Part shown: piece by piece, positions 9,261 through 16,176 of the stretch
Numbering within the stretch: position 1 is the first letter of the stretch
Layout: each line of letters starts with the position of its first letter
Source of the DNA: Candidatus Curtissbacteria bacterium
GTDB lineage: Bacteria > Patescibacteria > Microgenomatia > Curtissbacterales > GWA2-41-24
Length of the DNA: 64,000 bases
Direction: 5' to 3'
Assembly (NCBI GenBank): GCA_030647775.1
Contig: JAUSJC010000010.1
Span: 462,961-526,960 of the forward strand
Translations under genes and position numbers: made by a program
Notes under the pieces: generated by a model
Seen by the model: only the letters and a program-made list of their open reading frames with translations
What the model was told of the DNA's origin: nothing
Databases searched by the model: none

Positions 9261-9263
9261 ACT
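9258..9263 (+). promoter_or_regulatory. -10 box of the ftsQ-like gene
   Basis: TATACT ends 6 bases before the ATG at 9270, with a weak TTTAAC at 9234-9239 at 18-bp spacing. The arrangement implies a leaderless or nearly leaderless mRNA. Confidence 0.5.
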
Positions 9264-9269
9264 TAAATC

Positions 9270-9788
9270 ATGCGCAAGATTTTGTGGGCTGTTTTTACTA
9301 TACTCTTGGCAGGACTGATTTTTTTTGGGCTGACTAAAATCTCCAAAAATTTCAGCTTTAAAAAATCTGCCGCTGTTCAAAGTGTAAACGTTGAGCCGGT
9401 TGTCCAAATCGAAGGTACCGATCTTTATCTTGCCGAAAACGGAGAAGTAGTTGCCAGATCTGGTTCTAAAAAGCCGCTTCTATATCTGGACAAAAATATA
9501 AAATTCGCGGCCGGTCAAAAAATTACCCAGGGGCAGATTTTATTTGCCGCCAAAATCGCCGCCGGTTTAATAAAATCGGATTTCACAGTTGCCACTATCA
9601 GGCTTTTGGATTCTCGCGATATCGCCGTTTATAATCCCCAGGACGCGATTGCCGTTTTTTCCAGCAATAAAGACGCGAATTTGCAGATTGACTCTTTACA
9701 GCAGGTCCTGGCCAAAGCTAAAATAGATGCGACAAAAATTGTAAAAATCGATTTGCGTTTTGATAAGCCTGTTATCGCCTTTAAATAA
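9270..9788 (+). CDS. ftsQ: FtsQ/DivIB-like division protein
   Basis: 172-residue bitopic membrane protein: short basic N-terminus, one hydrophobic segment (about 5-23), then an extracytoplasmic domain. The C-terminal half has the feel of the FtsQ beta domain, ending with a V-K-I-D-L-R-F-D strand comparable to the iDLRy motif of FtsQ. It lies directly before ftsA and ftsZ, the usual ftsQ position. It is short for FtsQ, and no clear POTRA domain fits between the membrane segment and the beta region. The name is inferred from position and the terminal motif; sequence similarity alone is weak. Confidence 0.6.
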   Translation: MRKILWAVFTILLAGLIFFGLTKISKNFSFKKSAAVQSVNVEPVVQIEGTDLYLAENGEVVARSGSKKPLLYLDKNIKFAAGQKITQGQILFAAKIAAGLIKSDFTVATIRLLDSRDIAVYNPQDAIAVFSSNKDANLQIDSLQQVLAKAKIDATKIVKIDLRFDKPVIAFK

Positions 9789-9793
9789 TCTCT

Positions 9794-11071
9794 ATGCCTA
9801 AAGATAAAATTATAACTGGAATCGATATCGGTTCATCCAAAATTACCACCATCATCGCCCAGGCCACGGAAGCTTCAAAGCTCAATATTATCGGCGTCTC
9901 GTCTGTCGGGGCCCGCGGCTTAAAAAAGGGCCAGGTCGTCGATATCGAAGAGGCTGTAAAGGCAATTACCCAGTCTCTGGAATCGGCAGAGAGGATGGCC
10001 GGTTACTCCGTCGGCAGCGCCTTTATTTCAACAGATGGTACCCACATTGAGTCACAAAACAGTAAAGGAGTTGTCGCCGTTTCTAGCCCCAGCGGGGAAA
10101 TATCCGAGGAAGACGTCATCCGCGTTGTCGAAGCCGCCCGCGCCATTTCCCTTCCCTCATCAAAAGAAATTCTTCACGTAATCCCCAGGTTTTTCATCAT
10201 CGATTCCCAAAGCGGCATCAAAGACCCGATCGGCATGACCGGTGTCCGGCTGGAGGTTGAAACCCACATTATAACCGGCGCCACCACAGCCCTCAGGAAT
10301 ATCGCCAAGTGCGCCAGCCTTGTCGGCATCGACGTAGATGGGTTGGTTTTTTCCGGGCTGGCGGGTGCTTACTCGGTTCTTACCGATACCGAGCGGGAAC
10401 TCGGGGTAATTTTGGTCGATTTCGGAGGCGGAACTACCGATATTACCATTTTCACCGACGGTGCCCCGGTTCATAGCGCTGTTTTGCCAATCGGTGCCAA
10501 AAATGTCACCAACGATTTGGCAATCGGCCTTCGTGTTTCTTTGGAATCCGCCGAAAAAATCAAGCTGGCGCTTTCATCTGCCCCAAAAATAGCCGTAGAA
10601 ATGGACGAAGAAGGTAACGCGCAAGACAAAAAGGAATCCGATAAATTGGACCTTGCCGGCCTTGGCATCGAAGAAGATTTAAGAAACATTTCCAAAAAAA
10701 CCTTAACCGACGGCATTATCAAGCCGCGCCTGCGCGAAATCATCAATATGGTTAAACTCGAAATCCAAAAATCCAACTACGCGGGCCTCACGCCCTCGGG
10801 CGTCGTTTTAACGGGCGGCGGTGCCCAAACTACCGGCATGATGGATCTTGCCCGTCAGGAACTCGGTATGCCGGTTCGAATTGGCAGCCCTATGGGTGCC
10901 ACCGGCTTAGTCGAAGAAGTTTCCTCGCCCGCCAGTGCTGCCAGCCTTGGTCTTGTCGTCTATGGCAGCCAGTTCCAAACCGATGACGTCCGCCTGCCCC
11001 TGGTCGGCCGTATCCAGATTAAAGGCGCCGTCACCCGCGGCCTCGGCTGGATCAAATCTTTATTACCTTAA
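9794..11071 (+). CDS. ftsA: cell division protein FtsA
   Basis: Actin-fold ATPase (425 residues) that tethers FtsZ to the membrane and recruits the divisome. Phosphate loops are visible as GIDIGSSKITTI (about 9-20) and VDFGGGTTDITIF (about 204-216), with the adenosine motif VVLTGGGAQTTGM (about 338-350). The 1C subdomain lies between the first two. The extreme C-terminus (RGLGWIKSLLP) is amphipathic and fits the membrane-targeting helix. It starts 5 bases after the ftsQ-like stop, so the two probably share a transcript; ftsZ has its own apparent promoter beyond a repeat-filled gap. Confidence 0.95.
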   Translation: MPKDKIITGIDIGSSKITTIIAQATEASKLNIIGVSSVGARGLKKGQVVDIEEAVKAITQSLESAERMAGYSVGSAFISTDGTHIESQNSKGVVAVSSPSGEISEEDVIRVVEAARAISLPSSKEILHVIPRFFIIDSQSGIKDPIGMTGVRLEVETHIITGATTALRNIAKCASLVGIDVDGLVFSGLAGAYSVLTDTERELGVILVDFGGGTTDITIFTDGAPVHSAVLPIGAKNVTNDLAIGLRVSLESAEKIKLALSSAPKIAVEMDEEGNAQDKKESDKLDLAGLGIEEDLRNISKKTLTDGIIKPRLREIINMVKLEIQKSNYAGLTPSGVVLTGGGAQTTGMMDLARQELGMPVRIGSPMGATGLVEEVSSPASAASLGLVVYGSQFQTDDVRLPLVGRIQIKGAVTRGLGWIKSLLP

Positions 11072-11125
11072 CTCTATATTTTAATCCTGAGCGAAGTCGA
11101 AGGACCTCCTCCCTTAACACAAACT

Positions 11126-11230
11126 GTCATCCTGAACTCGATTGCAAATTTATGAGTAATAAGCTCTCTTATTCAGGATCTGGTGTTGGTTCAGGATCTT
11201 TTTTAGATTCCGGATCAGGTCCGGAATGAC
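11126..11230. repeat. composite two-hairpin repeat (GTCAT...ATGAC family) in the ftsA-ftsZ gap
   Basis: The gene-free stretch 11072-11410 contains no supportable ORF. It holds a GTCATCCTGAAC left end and a CCGGAATGAC right end of the dispersed element, expanded by a nested segment (about 11142-11172) ending in AATAAGCTCTCTTATT. The same nested segment is found inverted at about 45522-45563. A decayed half-copy (cctgagcgaagtcgaaggac) lies at 11086-11105. The rest (11231-11370) shows an inverted ttgaaa...tttcaa run and nothing else recognisable. Confidence 0.7.
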
Positions 11231-11370
11231 GATGAGGTGCGGGTTGCAAACAGCCTCAGATTATGTTGTTTAGGGAGTGCTATTGAAACAACGATTTCAA
11301 TAGCTTTCGTACTAACATCCGGACGAAGTCGGAATAAATTCGCGCACGATAATTACTTCCTCGGTGACTG

Positions 11371-11399
11371 TTGCAAATAGGGTTGTATTGTGCTTAAAT
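11371..11399 (+). promoter_or_regulatory. probable ftsZ promoter
   Basis: TTGCAA (11371-11376), 17-bp spacer, TTAAAT (11394-11399), 11 bases before ATG 11411. This favours ATG 11411 over the in-frame GTG at 11390, which would lie inside the promoter. Confidence 0.45.
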
Positions 11400-11410
11400 G
11401 CCGCTTGCAA

Positions 11411-12505
11411 ATGTTAATCAAGCCCGACGTCAATCGTTTTGCCAAAATTAAAGTCCTCGGCGTTGGCGGGGGCGGCGTAAACGCCCTCAATTCCATGGTT
11501 GCCAATTCTCAAATTCAAGGTGTCGATTTTGTGGCCGTCAATACCGACCAACAGCATCTTTTGGCCTCCATTGCCCAAACCAAAGTCCAAATCGGGGACG
11601 GCATCACCAAAGGTTTAGGTGCCGGTGCCGACCCGGAAATTGGCAAAAAAGCGGCCGAAGAATCTCTCGAGCGCATTAAACAGGTAATCTCCGGTGCCGA
11701 CATGGTTTTTATTACTTATGGCGCCGGCGGCGGAACCGGAACCGGTGCCGGTCCGGTAATTGCCGATCTGGCGCGCAAAATGGGGATTCTGACAGTTGCC
11801 GTTGTCACCAAGCCTTTCGGTTTTGAAGGCACCCGCCGAATCGTTGTTGCCGACGAGGGCATAGAAAACCTCCGCGACCGCGTGGATACTTTAATCGTTA
11901 TCCCAAACCAAAAACTTTTGGAAGTTGTCGATAAAACCGTTTCCCTTCTGGAAGCTTTCAAGCTTGCCGATTCCATTCTTTCACAAGGAGTTCAGGGGAT
12001 TTCCGATATCATTGTCATGCCGGGCCTGATCAATGTTGATTTTGCCGACGTTAAGACCATTATGACCAATGCCGGCACAACCCTGATGGGTGTTGGTGTC
12101 GCCTCCGGCGAAAACCGCGCCGCCACAGCCGCCCGCGCCGCTATTGTCTCACCGCTTCTGGACTCTTCCATCGAAGGCGCCCGCGGAGTCCTATTTAACA
12201 TTACCGGCGGTACCGATATGACCATGAACGAAGTCGATGAAGCCGCCAAAGTCATCACCGCCCAGGCCGACCCTGATGCCCAAATTATTTTTGGCGCCGC
12301 CATCGACGAAAAGTTAATCGATCAGATCAAAGTCACCGTTGTCGCCACCGGTTTTGACGAGCAGAGAAGAAGATACGTTCAAATGACCACGGAAGATAAA
12401 GAAATTCAGGAGCAAGTCCAGTCGCAATCCCAAAACCAGGAAGAAGAACCGGTCATCGACGAAGACGAATTCGACATCCCCACCTTCCTCCGCCAAATTC
12501 GATAA
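11411..12505 (+). CDS. ftsZ: cell division protein FtsZ
   Basis: Tubulin-like GTPase forming the Z ring. From ATG 11411 it has 364 residues beginning MLIKPDVNRF. Seen: the VLGVGGGGVNALNSM nucleotide loop, the tubulin signature GAGGGTGTGAGP (11724-11759) and the T7 region. A variable Gln/Glu-rich linker follows, then the conserved C-terminal peptide DEFDIPTFLRQ that binds FtsA. An in-frame GTG at 11390 would add seven residues but overlaps the promoter. The last 15 codons are duplicated almost perfectly 798 bases downstream (13259-13303) and again, in decayed form, at 14216-14260. Confidence 0.97.
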   Translation: MLIKPDVNRFAKIKVLGVGGGGVNALNSMVANSQIQGVDFVAVNTDQQHLLASIAQTKVQIGDGITKGLGAGADPEIGKKAAEESLERIKQVISGADMVFITYGAGGGTGTGAGPVIADLARKMGILTVAVVTKPFGFEGTRRIVVADEGIENLRDRVDTLIVIPNQKLLEVVDKTVSLLEAFKLADSILSQGVQGISDIIVMPGLINVDFADVKTIMTNAGTTLMGVGVASGENRAATAARAAIVSPLLDSSIEGARGVLFNITGGTDMTMNEVDEAAKVITAQADPDAQIIFGAAIDEKLIDQIKVTVVATGFDEQRRRYVQMTTEDKEIQEQVQSQSQNQEEEPVIDEDEFDIPTFLRQIR

Positions 12506-12517
12506 CCTACCCATCAT

Positions 12518-12541
12518 CATCCTGAACTCGATTCAGGATCT
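12518..12541. repeat. half-element of the two-hairpin repeat after ftsZ
   Basis: A single hairpin, ATCCTGAA...TTCAGGAT, 13 bases after the ftsZ stop; it could also act as an mRNA 3' hairpin. Confidence 0.6.
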
Positions 12542-12593
12542 ATTCAAATATAACTGTAGTATAATAAATCCGTAATGAAAGATTGCAAAGTAG

Positions 12594-12599
12594 TATAAT
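12594..12599 (+). promoter_or_regulatory. -10 box of the DUF433 gene
   Basis: TATAAT ends 9 bases before ATG 12609. A near-duplicate of this region (GTAGTATAAT followed by an ATGAAA start) lies 34 bases upstream at 12557-12580 and leads only to a 7-codon ORF. Confidence 0.55.
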
Positions 12600-12608
12600 A
12601 TTCGTATT

Positions 12609-12845
12609 ATGAAAGTAATATTTGGAAAAAACATTGTTGCAGATCCAGAAGTTCTTGCAGGTAAACCCGTGATTCGCGGGACAAGAATTCCTGTGGATTT
12701 AATTCTTAAAAAACTGGCTGAAAATATAACCACGGATAAAATTTTAAAAGATTACCCAAGGCTTACAAAAGGACATATCCAGGAAATTCTAAAATACGCC
12801 CACTCACTTGTTGCTAGAGAAGAAGTTTATCCAGCGAACCCCTAA
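12609..12845 (+). CDS. DUF433 antitoxin-like protein
   Basis: 78-residue DUF433 protein, a small winged/helix-turn-helix family usually found as the antitoxin of DUF5615 PIN-like toxins. The diagnostic stretch is GKPVIRGTRIPVDLILKKLA (about 19-38), followed by a second helical part with Y-P-R-L-T. It sits 9 bases upstream of the DUF5615 gene, the standard antitoxin-first order. The likely role is binding the toxin and repressing the operon from the overlapping promoter. The module is bounded by two copies of the ftsZ 3' end, which suggests acquisition as a cassette. Confidence 0.85.
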   Translation: MKVIFGKNIVADPEVLAGKPVIRGTRIPVDLILKKLAENITTDKILKDYPRLTKGHIQEILKYAHSLVAREEVYPANP

Positions 12846-12854
12846 AAGTACTAA

Positions 12855-13226
12855 ATGTCCAAAAAATTGAAATTTCTTGCAGACGAAAGTCTGGAATATT
12901 CAATTGTGTTATGGCTCCGCAGCTTAAATTACGATGTAACATCGATTGCCGAAGATTGTCCTTCCGTTGAAGATGGAAAGGTACTTAAAAAAGCCACTCA
13001 AGAAAACAGAATTATAATTACCAATGACAAAGATTTCGGTGATCTTGTATTTCTCAATAAACTTTCCCACAAGGGAGTAATCCTGCTAAGGTTTAGGACA
13101 GAAGAAGTAGAAACTAAAATTAAATTCCTAAAATCTTTCTTGAACAATTATTCGGACAAAATTACCAATAGATTTACCGTAATTGACGAGTCAAAAATTC
13201 GCATTAGACAATCTGACGACGCGTGA
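12855..13226 (+). CDS. DUF5615 PIN-like toxin
   Basis: 123-residue DUF5615 protein, a PIN-domain-like ribonuclease family. The N-terminal FLADESLEYS carries the first acidic residue of the fold, and IIITNDKDFGDLV (about 54-66) carries the T-N-D-x-D-F core, both expected for the active site. It is paired with the DUF433 antitoxin immediately upstream, so it is most simply read as the toxin of a type II module. No truncation is seen. Cellular target is unknown. Confidence 0.85.
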   Translation: MSKKLKFLADESLEYSIVLWLRSLNYDVTSIAEDCPSVEDGKVLKKATQENRIIITNDKDFGDLVFLNKLSHKGVILLRFRTEEVETKIKFLKSFLNNYSDKITNRFTVIDESKIRIRQSDDA

Positions 13227-13258
13227 AAATTTTTCAGAATAATTGAAGTAATGGAGTT

Positions 13259-13303
13259 GAAGACGAATTCGACATCCCCACCTTCCTCCGACAAATTCGT
13301 TAA
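13259..13303 (+). repeat. second copy of the ftsZ 3' end
   Basis: 45 bases identical to 12461-12505 except for two synonymous changes; they encode EDEFDIPTFLRQIR plus stop. The sequence upstream of it is unrelated to ftsZ, so it is a tail fragment, not a gene copy. Together with the real ftsZ end it brackets the DUF433/DUF5615 module. Confidence 0.9.
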
Positions 13304-13372
13304 TTGTTCTTATAACATTAATTGTGCGACGCTCTAATAATTTGTTAACTTTAGTACAATAGTAAATAAAAA

Positions 13373-13672
13373 ATGAAGTATTCAGAGATGGACGATGAAA
13401 GCCTAATACAACACATCAAGGATGGTATTGGACCAGGAGGTACTGCTGCCGCTCAATCCGAGCTGATGAAGCGGTGGCTTTCAAAGCTAAATGGTGCAGT
13501 AAGTAAGGTTGAATCTTCTGCTTTGTCAGTTTCAAGTGCCGTCGATGAATTGCATAAGACGATTAAGAATTTTAATAAACAATCCGCAAGGTCAACGAAA
13601 TGGATCATTGTACTTACTATAGTCATGGCTCTGCTAGCATCGGCACAAATAATCGTATCATTTGTTAACTGA
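13373..13672 (+). CDS. small hypothetical membrane protein
   Basis: 99-residue protein that I do not recognise. The N-terminal half is hydrophilic and mostly helical, with a Gly-rich G-I-G-P-G-G turn near residue 18; residues about 40-70 could form a coiled coil. A single hydrophobic segment (about 76-97) ends the protein, suggesting a tail-anchored topology. A TACAAT hexamer at 13355-13360 may be its -10. It lies in the second interval bounded by ftsZ-tail copies, back to back with another small membrane protein. Confidence 0.6.
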   Translation: MKYSEMDDESLIQHIKDGIGPGGTAAAQSELMKRWLSKLNGAVSKVESSALSVSSAVDELHKTIKNFNKQSARSTKWIIVLTIVMALLASAQIIVSFVN

Positions 13673-13732
13673 CAAGTTACGACTTCGGGTAAAAGAGGAA
13701 GGCACCTATTTTTGTATAAGTGAAGTTAAGCT

Positions 13733-14182
13733 CTACTTTTTAAGTAGACTTTCGTATCTTTTTTCGATTTCTTCCATTCTAATGCTCCAGTTTCTGATTT
13801 CGTCATAGTTTATATCTACCCCAAGTCCAGACCATTCAAAACCAGTCACCCATTCATCCAAATTTTTTGTGTAATCCCGCCAATCGGTTGTGACCTCAAA
13901 CAGCTTCTTGGTGTCGTGTTTAAGTCTTTCTGACAGCTTGACAAAATTCTCTCTTGTTTGCTGTGCACCAAACTTTGCCTCAACTAAGTTTTTTCTAACA
14001 TCTTTATCCTCCTTCTCGTCAATGAAAGATTCAAGTCTCTTAATGGATTTAGAATATGCACGATTAGCGAATAACTGGAGGATTGGGATTTTTATTCCTT
14101 TTGGAGCGTAGTGAAGCGCAAACCAATATACAACAACTCCGATGGCCAAAGAAAAGATAAACCTGAGAATATTGTCTAGCAT
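13733..14182 (-). CDS. hypothetical protein with N-terminal membrane segment
   Basis: 149-residue protein on the minus strand, not recognised. One hydrophobic segment at about 5-24 is followed by a charged, probably helical cytoplasmic or extracellular part rich in Lys and Glu, with a W-x-x-Y-T-K and a W-V-T-G-F-E-W stretch. It converges on the 99-residue gene, and together they fill the interval between the second and third copies of the ftsZ tail. A cargo role in a mobile cassette is possible but only inferred. Confidence 0.55.
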   Translation of the reverse strand: MLDNILRFIFSLAIGVVVYWFALHYAPKGIKIPILQLFANRAYSKSIKRLESFIDEKEDKDVRKNLVEAKFGAQQTRENFVKLSERLKHDTKKLFEVTTDWRDYTKNLDEWVTGFEWSGLGVDINYDEIRNWSIRMEEIEKRYESLLKK

Positions 14183-14215
14183 ACTGCTAACCTTTCTCAG
14201 AACCTAAATAGGGTA

Positions 14216-14260
14216 GATGACTTAGGAATGCCAACTTCCCTCCGCCGAAAAGTTAGTTAG
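14216..14260 (+). repeat. decayed third copy of an ftsZ 3' end
   Basis: Reads in one frame as DDLGMPTSLRRKVS plus stop, resembling the generic FtsZ C-terminal peptide (D-D-L-D-I-P-x-F-L-R-R) with a few substitutions. Nucleotide similarity to the local ftsZ tail is only partial, so it may come from a different ftsZ allele. Confidence 0.5.
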
Positions 14261-14262
14261 CT

Positions 14263-14268
14263 TATAAT
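14263..14268 (+). promoter_or_regulatory. -10 box of the 184-residue gene
   Basis: TATAAT ends 7 bases before ATG 14276, directly after the third ftsZ-tail copy; leaderless arrangement. Confidence 0.55.
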
Positions 14269-14275
14269 AACATCT

Positions 14276-14830
14276 ATGAAAGTTTTAGTAACGAGGGAAG
14301 AAGCAATTATTGAAACTATGCCCTTTTCCAGGGAACTGGTATTGTGGTGTAAAACATACCCCGATTTTGCAAAAGCATTAAAAATTGTGTACCCAGACAA
14401 ATTTCTCACTTTAGGTGCTATTGTAACCAGTTTCTGCTCATATAAGCCCAAAGACCAGGTTATCGGAATTTACGCCTATGCCTATACGATGAAAGAACCA
14501 ATCTTCAAGCAAGATTTCGTAATAAACAAAGGGAGTTTACATAAACGATTCATTCTTTATACAAGATACCCAACTGCAAGCAAAATGATAAAGGACATTT
14601 CTGATTTTTATCGAACTTATGGCATGGATAACAACTATATTAATACTCATCATTTGACCTTCGAGCAATTACCTGACAAGGTAAAACCAGCGGGACTGAG
14701 AGCAGTACAGCTTGCCGAAAAAATTCGCAAAAATGGTCTTTTAAAGAATGACCCGTTCCATACAAAAAAAATATATGAAGGTATCATACGAGCTAAAAAA
14801 ACTGATTGGTTCACAAAAGAAAAATTGTAA
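14276..14830 (+). CDS. hypothetical protein
   Basis: 184 residues, no recognised domain. It is a soluble, mixed alpha/beta composition with several aromatic residues (I-Y-A-Y-A-Y, W-C-K-T-Y-P) and a lysine-rich C-terminus. No signal peptide or membrane segment is evident. It has its own leaderless-type promoter and no operon partner. It sits in the accessory island after ftsZ. Base composition is more A+T-rich than the neighbouring ftsZ, consistent with an acquired gene. Confidence 0.6.
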   Translation: MKVLVTREEAIIETMPFSRELVLWCKTYPDFAKALKIVYPDKFLTLGAIVTSFCSYKPKDQVIGIYAYAYTMKEPIFKQDFVINKGSLHKRFILYTRYPTASKMIKDISDFYRTYGMDNNYINTHHLTFEQLPDKVKPAGLRAVQLAEKIRKNGLLKNDPFHTKKIYEGIIRAKKTDWFTKEKL

Positions 14831-14988
14831 AATTTATTTGTGTTTTATAAGTAGCCAGGCGTTGCTGAGGCCGGGCGGGAAGCCGTGCGTTTTTACAAGC
14901 GCGAACGAACCCTTTACCTTTGATTGGTACAAATAGTGAATATCCGGTGTTGGTGTGGGAGAAATCGGTACAATTCCTATAACGAATA

Positions 14989-15210
14989 TTATTCGGTTGA
15001 AACGGTTAGACCCAAATGATCTTCAATTGTAGTAATCCTTCTTGTATGAGATTCTAATGTTTCTTTGATTTCCGTTACATCTTCAGAAACTTCAGAGAGT
15101 TGAGCTACAATGCCATCCAGCTTGTTAGTGTGCTCGTCAAGGGTTTCCTTAATGGGTTCTAGTTTTTCTTCAATTAGTGCTCCGATTTGTTCCAAATCAG
15201 TTTTATTCAT
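14989..15210 (-). CDS. small coiled-coil protein
   Basis: 73 residues from ATG 15210 (an in-frame TTG precedes it). Almost the whole protein shows heptad-like spacing of Leu/Ile, with two similar halves built around I-K-E-T-L-D-E-H-T-N-K and I-K-E-T-L-E-S-H-T-R-R. A trimeric or dimeric coiled coil is the likely form. Similar short coiled-coil ORFs are frequent in Patescibacteria; the function is unknown. The 158 bases between it and the preceding gene contain nothing recognisable apart from a GC-rich patch near 14858-14890. Confidence 0.6.
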   Translation of the reverse strand: MNKTDLEQIGALIEEKLEPIKETLDEHTNKLDGIVAQLSEVSEDVTEIKETLESHTRRITTIEDHLGLTVSTE

Positions 15211-15291
15211 CAATAGCCATTATTGGCGCGTCACAATTATATGTCAATAAGTACTTTACCAAACCCGCCACGGATAAGGTAAAATCATCTA

Positions 15292-15828
15292 ATGATTGTC
15301 GCCCTTGGCTCCAAAAACCCCGCCAAAATTGGGGCGGCAAAAATCGCTTTCGAAAAAGTTTTTTCTAAGGAAAAAATAAAAATTGTCGGCGTGGAAGTTA
15401 AATCGGGCATTTCCAGCCAGCCCATGTCAGACAGGCAGTCAATCCGCGGGGCTATTAACCGCGCAAAACAAGCACTCAAATCAATCAAAGGCGCGGATTT
15501 TGGGGTTGGTATGGAGGGTGGTATCCACAAAATCGGCAAAAAGTGGTTTGAATCCGGCTGGATCGCCGTTGTCGATAAAACCGGCAAAATCGGCCTTGGC
15601 ACTTCCGCCCGCTGGGAAATGTCGGCTAAAGTCATGGGCAAATTGGAAGGAAAAGGCGAACTGAGCCATGTCTTTGAAGATTTGGCCAAAATCGAAAACG
15701 CCAAAGATGTCGGTGGGGTCATGGGCCTTGTCACCAAAAATATCCTGCCGAGGGATCTGGCTTATTCCCACGGCGTCATCTTCGCCCTCGCTCCATTTTT
15801 CTCCGACCCGGTTTTCTGGGATGAGTAA
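15292..15828 (+). CDS. inosine/xanthosine triphosphatase (YjjX/DUF84 family)
   Basis: 178-residue NTPase of the DUF84 family, which hydrolyses non-canonical purine nucleoside triphosphates (ITP/XTP) and so keeps the nucleotide pool clean. Signatures: N-terminal VALGSKNPAKIGAAKIAF (substrate-binding S-x-N-P-x-K), SGISSQPMSD, and FGVGMEGGI in the middle, followed by the G-x-x-x-S-A-R region. Length matches the family. It stands alone between small accessory genes; its 3' end runs into a repeat that also forms the end of the opposing GIY-YIG gene. Confidence 0.85.
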   Translation: MIVALGSKNPAKIGAAKIAFEKVFSKEKIKIVGVEVKSGISSQPMSDRQSIRGAINRAKQALKSIKGADFGVGMEGGIHKIGKKWFESGWIAVVDKTGKIGLGTSARWEMSAKVMGKLEGKGELSHVFEDLAKIENAKDVGGVMGLVTKNILPRDLAYSHGVIFALAPFFSDPVFWDE

Positions 15829-15832
15829 AATT

Positions 15833-15858
15833 GTCATCCCGAACTTGTTTCGGGATCT
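15833..15858. repeat. half-element of the two-hairpin repeat
   Basis: GTCATCCCGAAC...GTTTCGGGATCT hairpin. Read on the minus strand it encodes the last residues and the TGA stop of the GIY-YIG gene. Confidence 0.75.
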
Positions 15859-16130
15859 AAATCCTCTAAATCGGGATTTACGCTCTTTATCAAATTTATT
15901 TTCCAATCTCTGTGCCAATTTTTTAATTGTTTTTCTCGAGCAATAGCTTCCTTGGCCTGACTATACTGTTCTAGATAGATAAGTTTTTTTAATTTATATT
16001 TCTTTGTAAACCCGTCAACAAATTCGTTTCTGTGCTCGTAAACCCTACGAGTCAAATCATTTGTGACGCCGATGTAAAAAGTAGTGTTATGGAAATTAGT
16101 TAGGATATAGACAAAATAATTTTTTGTCAT
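15834..16130 (-). CDS. GIY-YIG nuclease domain protein
   Basis: 98-residue single-domain GIY-YIG protein of the YhbQ/UvrC-N type. Seen: FVYILTN then FYIGVTNDLTRRVYEH (about 6-33), with the two motif strands, the catalytic Arg after T-N-D-L, and a later Glu (K-E-A-I-A-R-E). The final residues, D-L-D-P-E-T-S-S-G and the stop, are encoded by a copy of the dispersed GTCAT...ATGAC repeat, so the coding end has been replaced or captured by the repeat. The physiological role is unknown. A link between this nuclease and spread of the repeat is speculative. Confidence 0.85.
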   Translation of the reverse strand: MTKNYFVYILTNFHNTTFYIGVTNDLTRRVYEHRNEFVDGFTKKYKLKKLIYLEQYSQAKEAIAREKQLKNWHRDWKINLIKSVNPDLEDLDPETSSG

Positions 16131-16146
16131 GAGCTATTATATACAG

Positions 16147-16170
16147 ATGCTGAAGCGAGTTCAGCATGAC
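16147..16170. repeat. half-element of the two-hairpin repeat
   Basis: ATGCTGAAGCGAGTTCAGCAT hairpin followed by the element end ATGAC, lying between the GIY-YIG gene and the UDG start. Confidence 0.65.
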
Positions 16171-16176
16171 AAATTA

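Noticed and set aside
11716..12303. Long open frames on the strand opposite ftsZ
   Set aside because: They are composition-driven shadows of ftsZ (Ala/Gly-rich third-base pattern), with no family resemblance and no promoter or ribosome-binding site.
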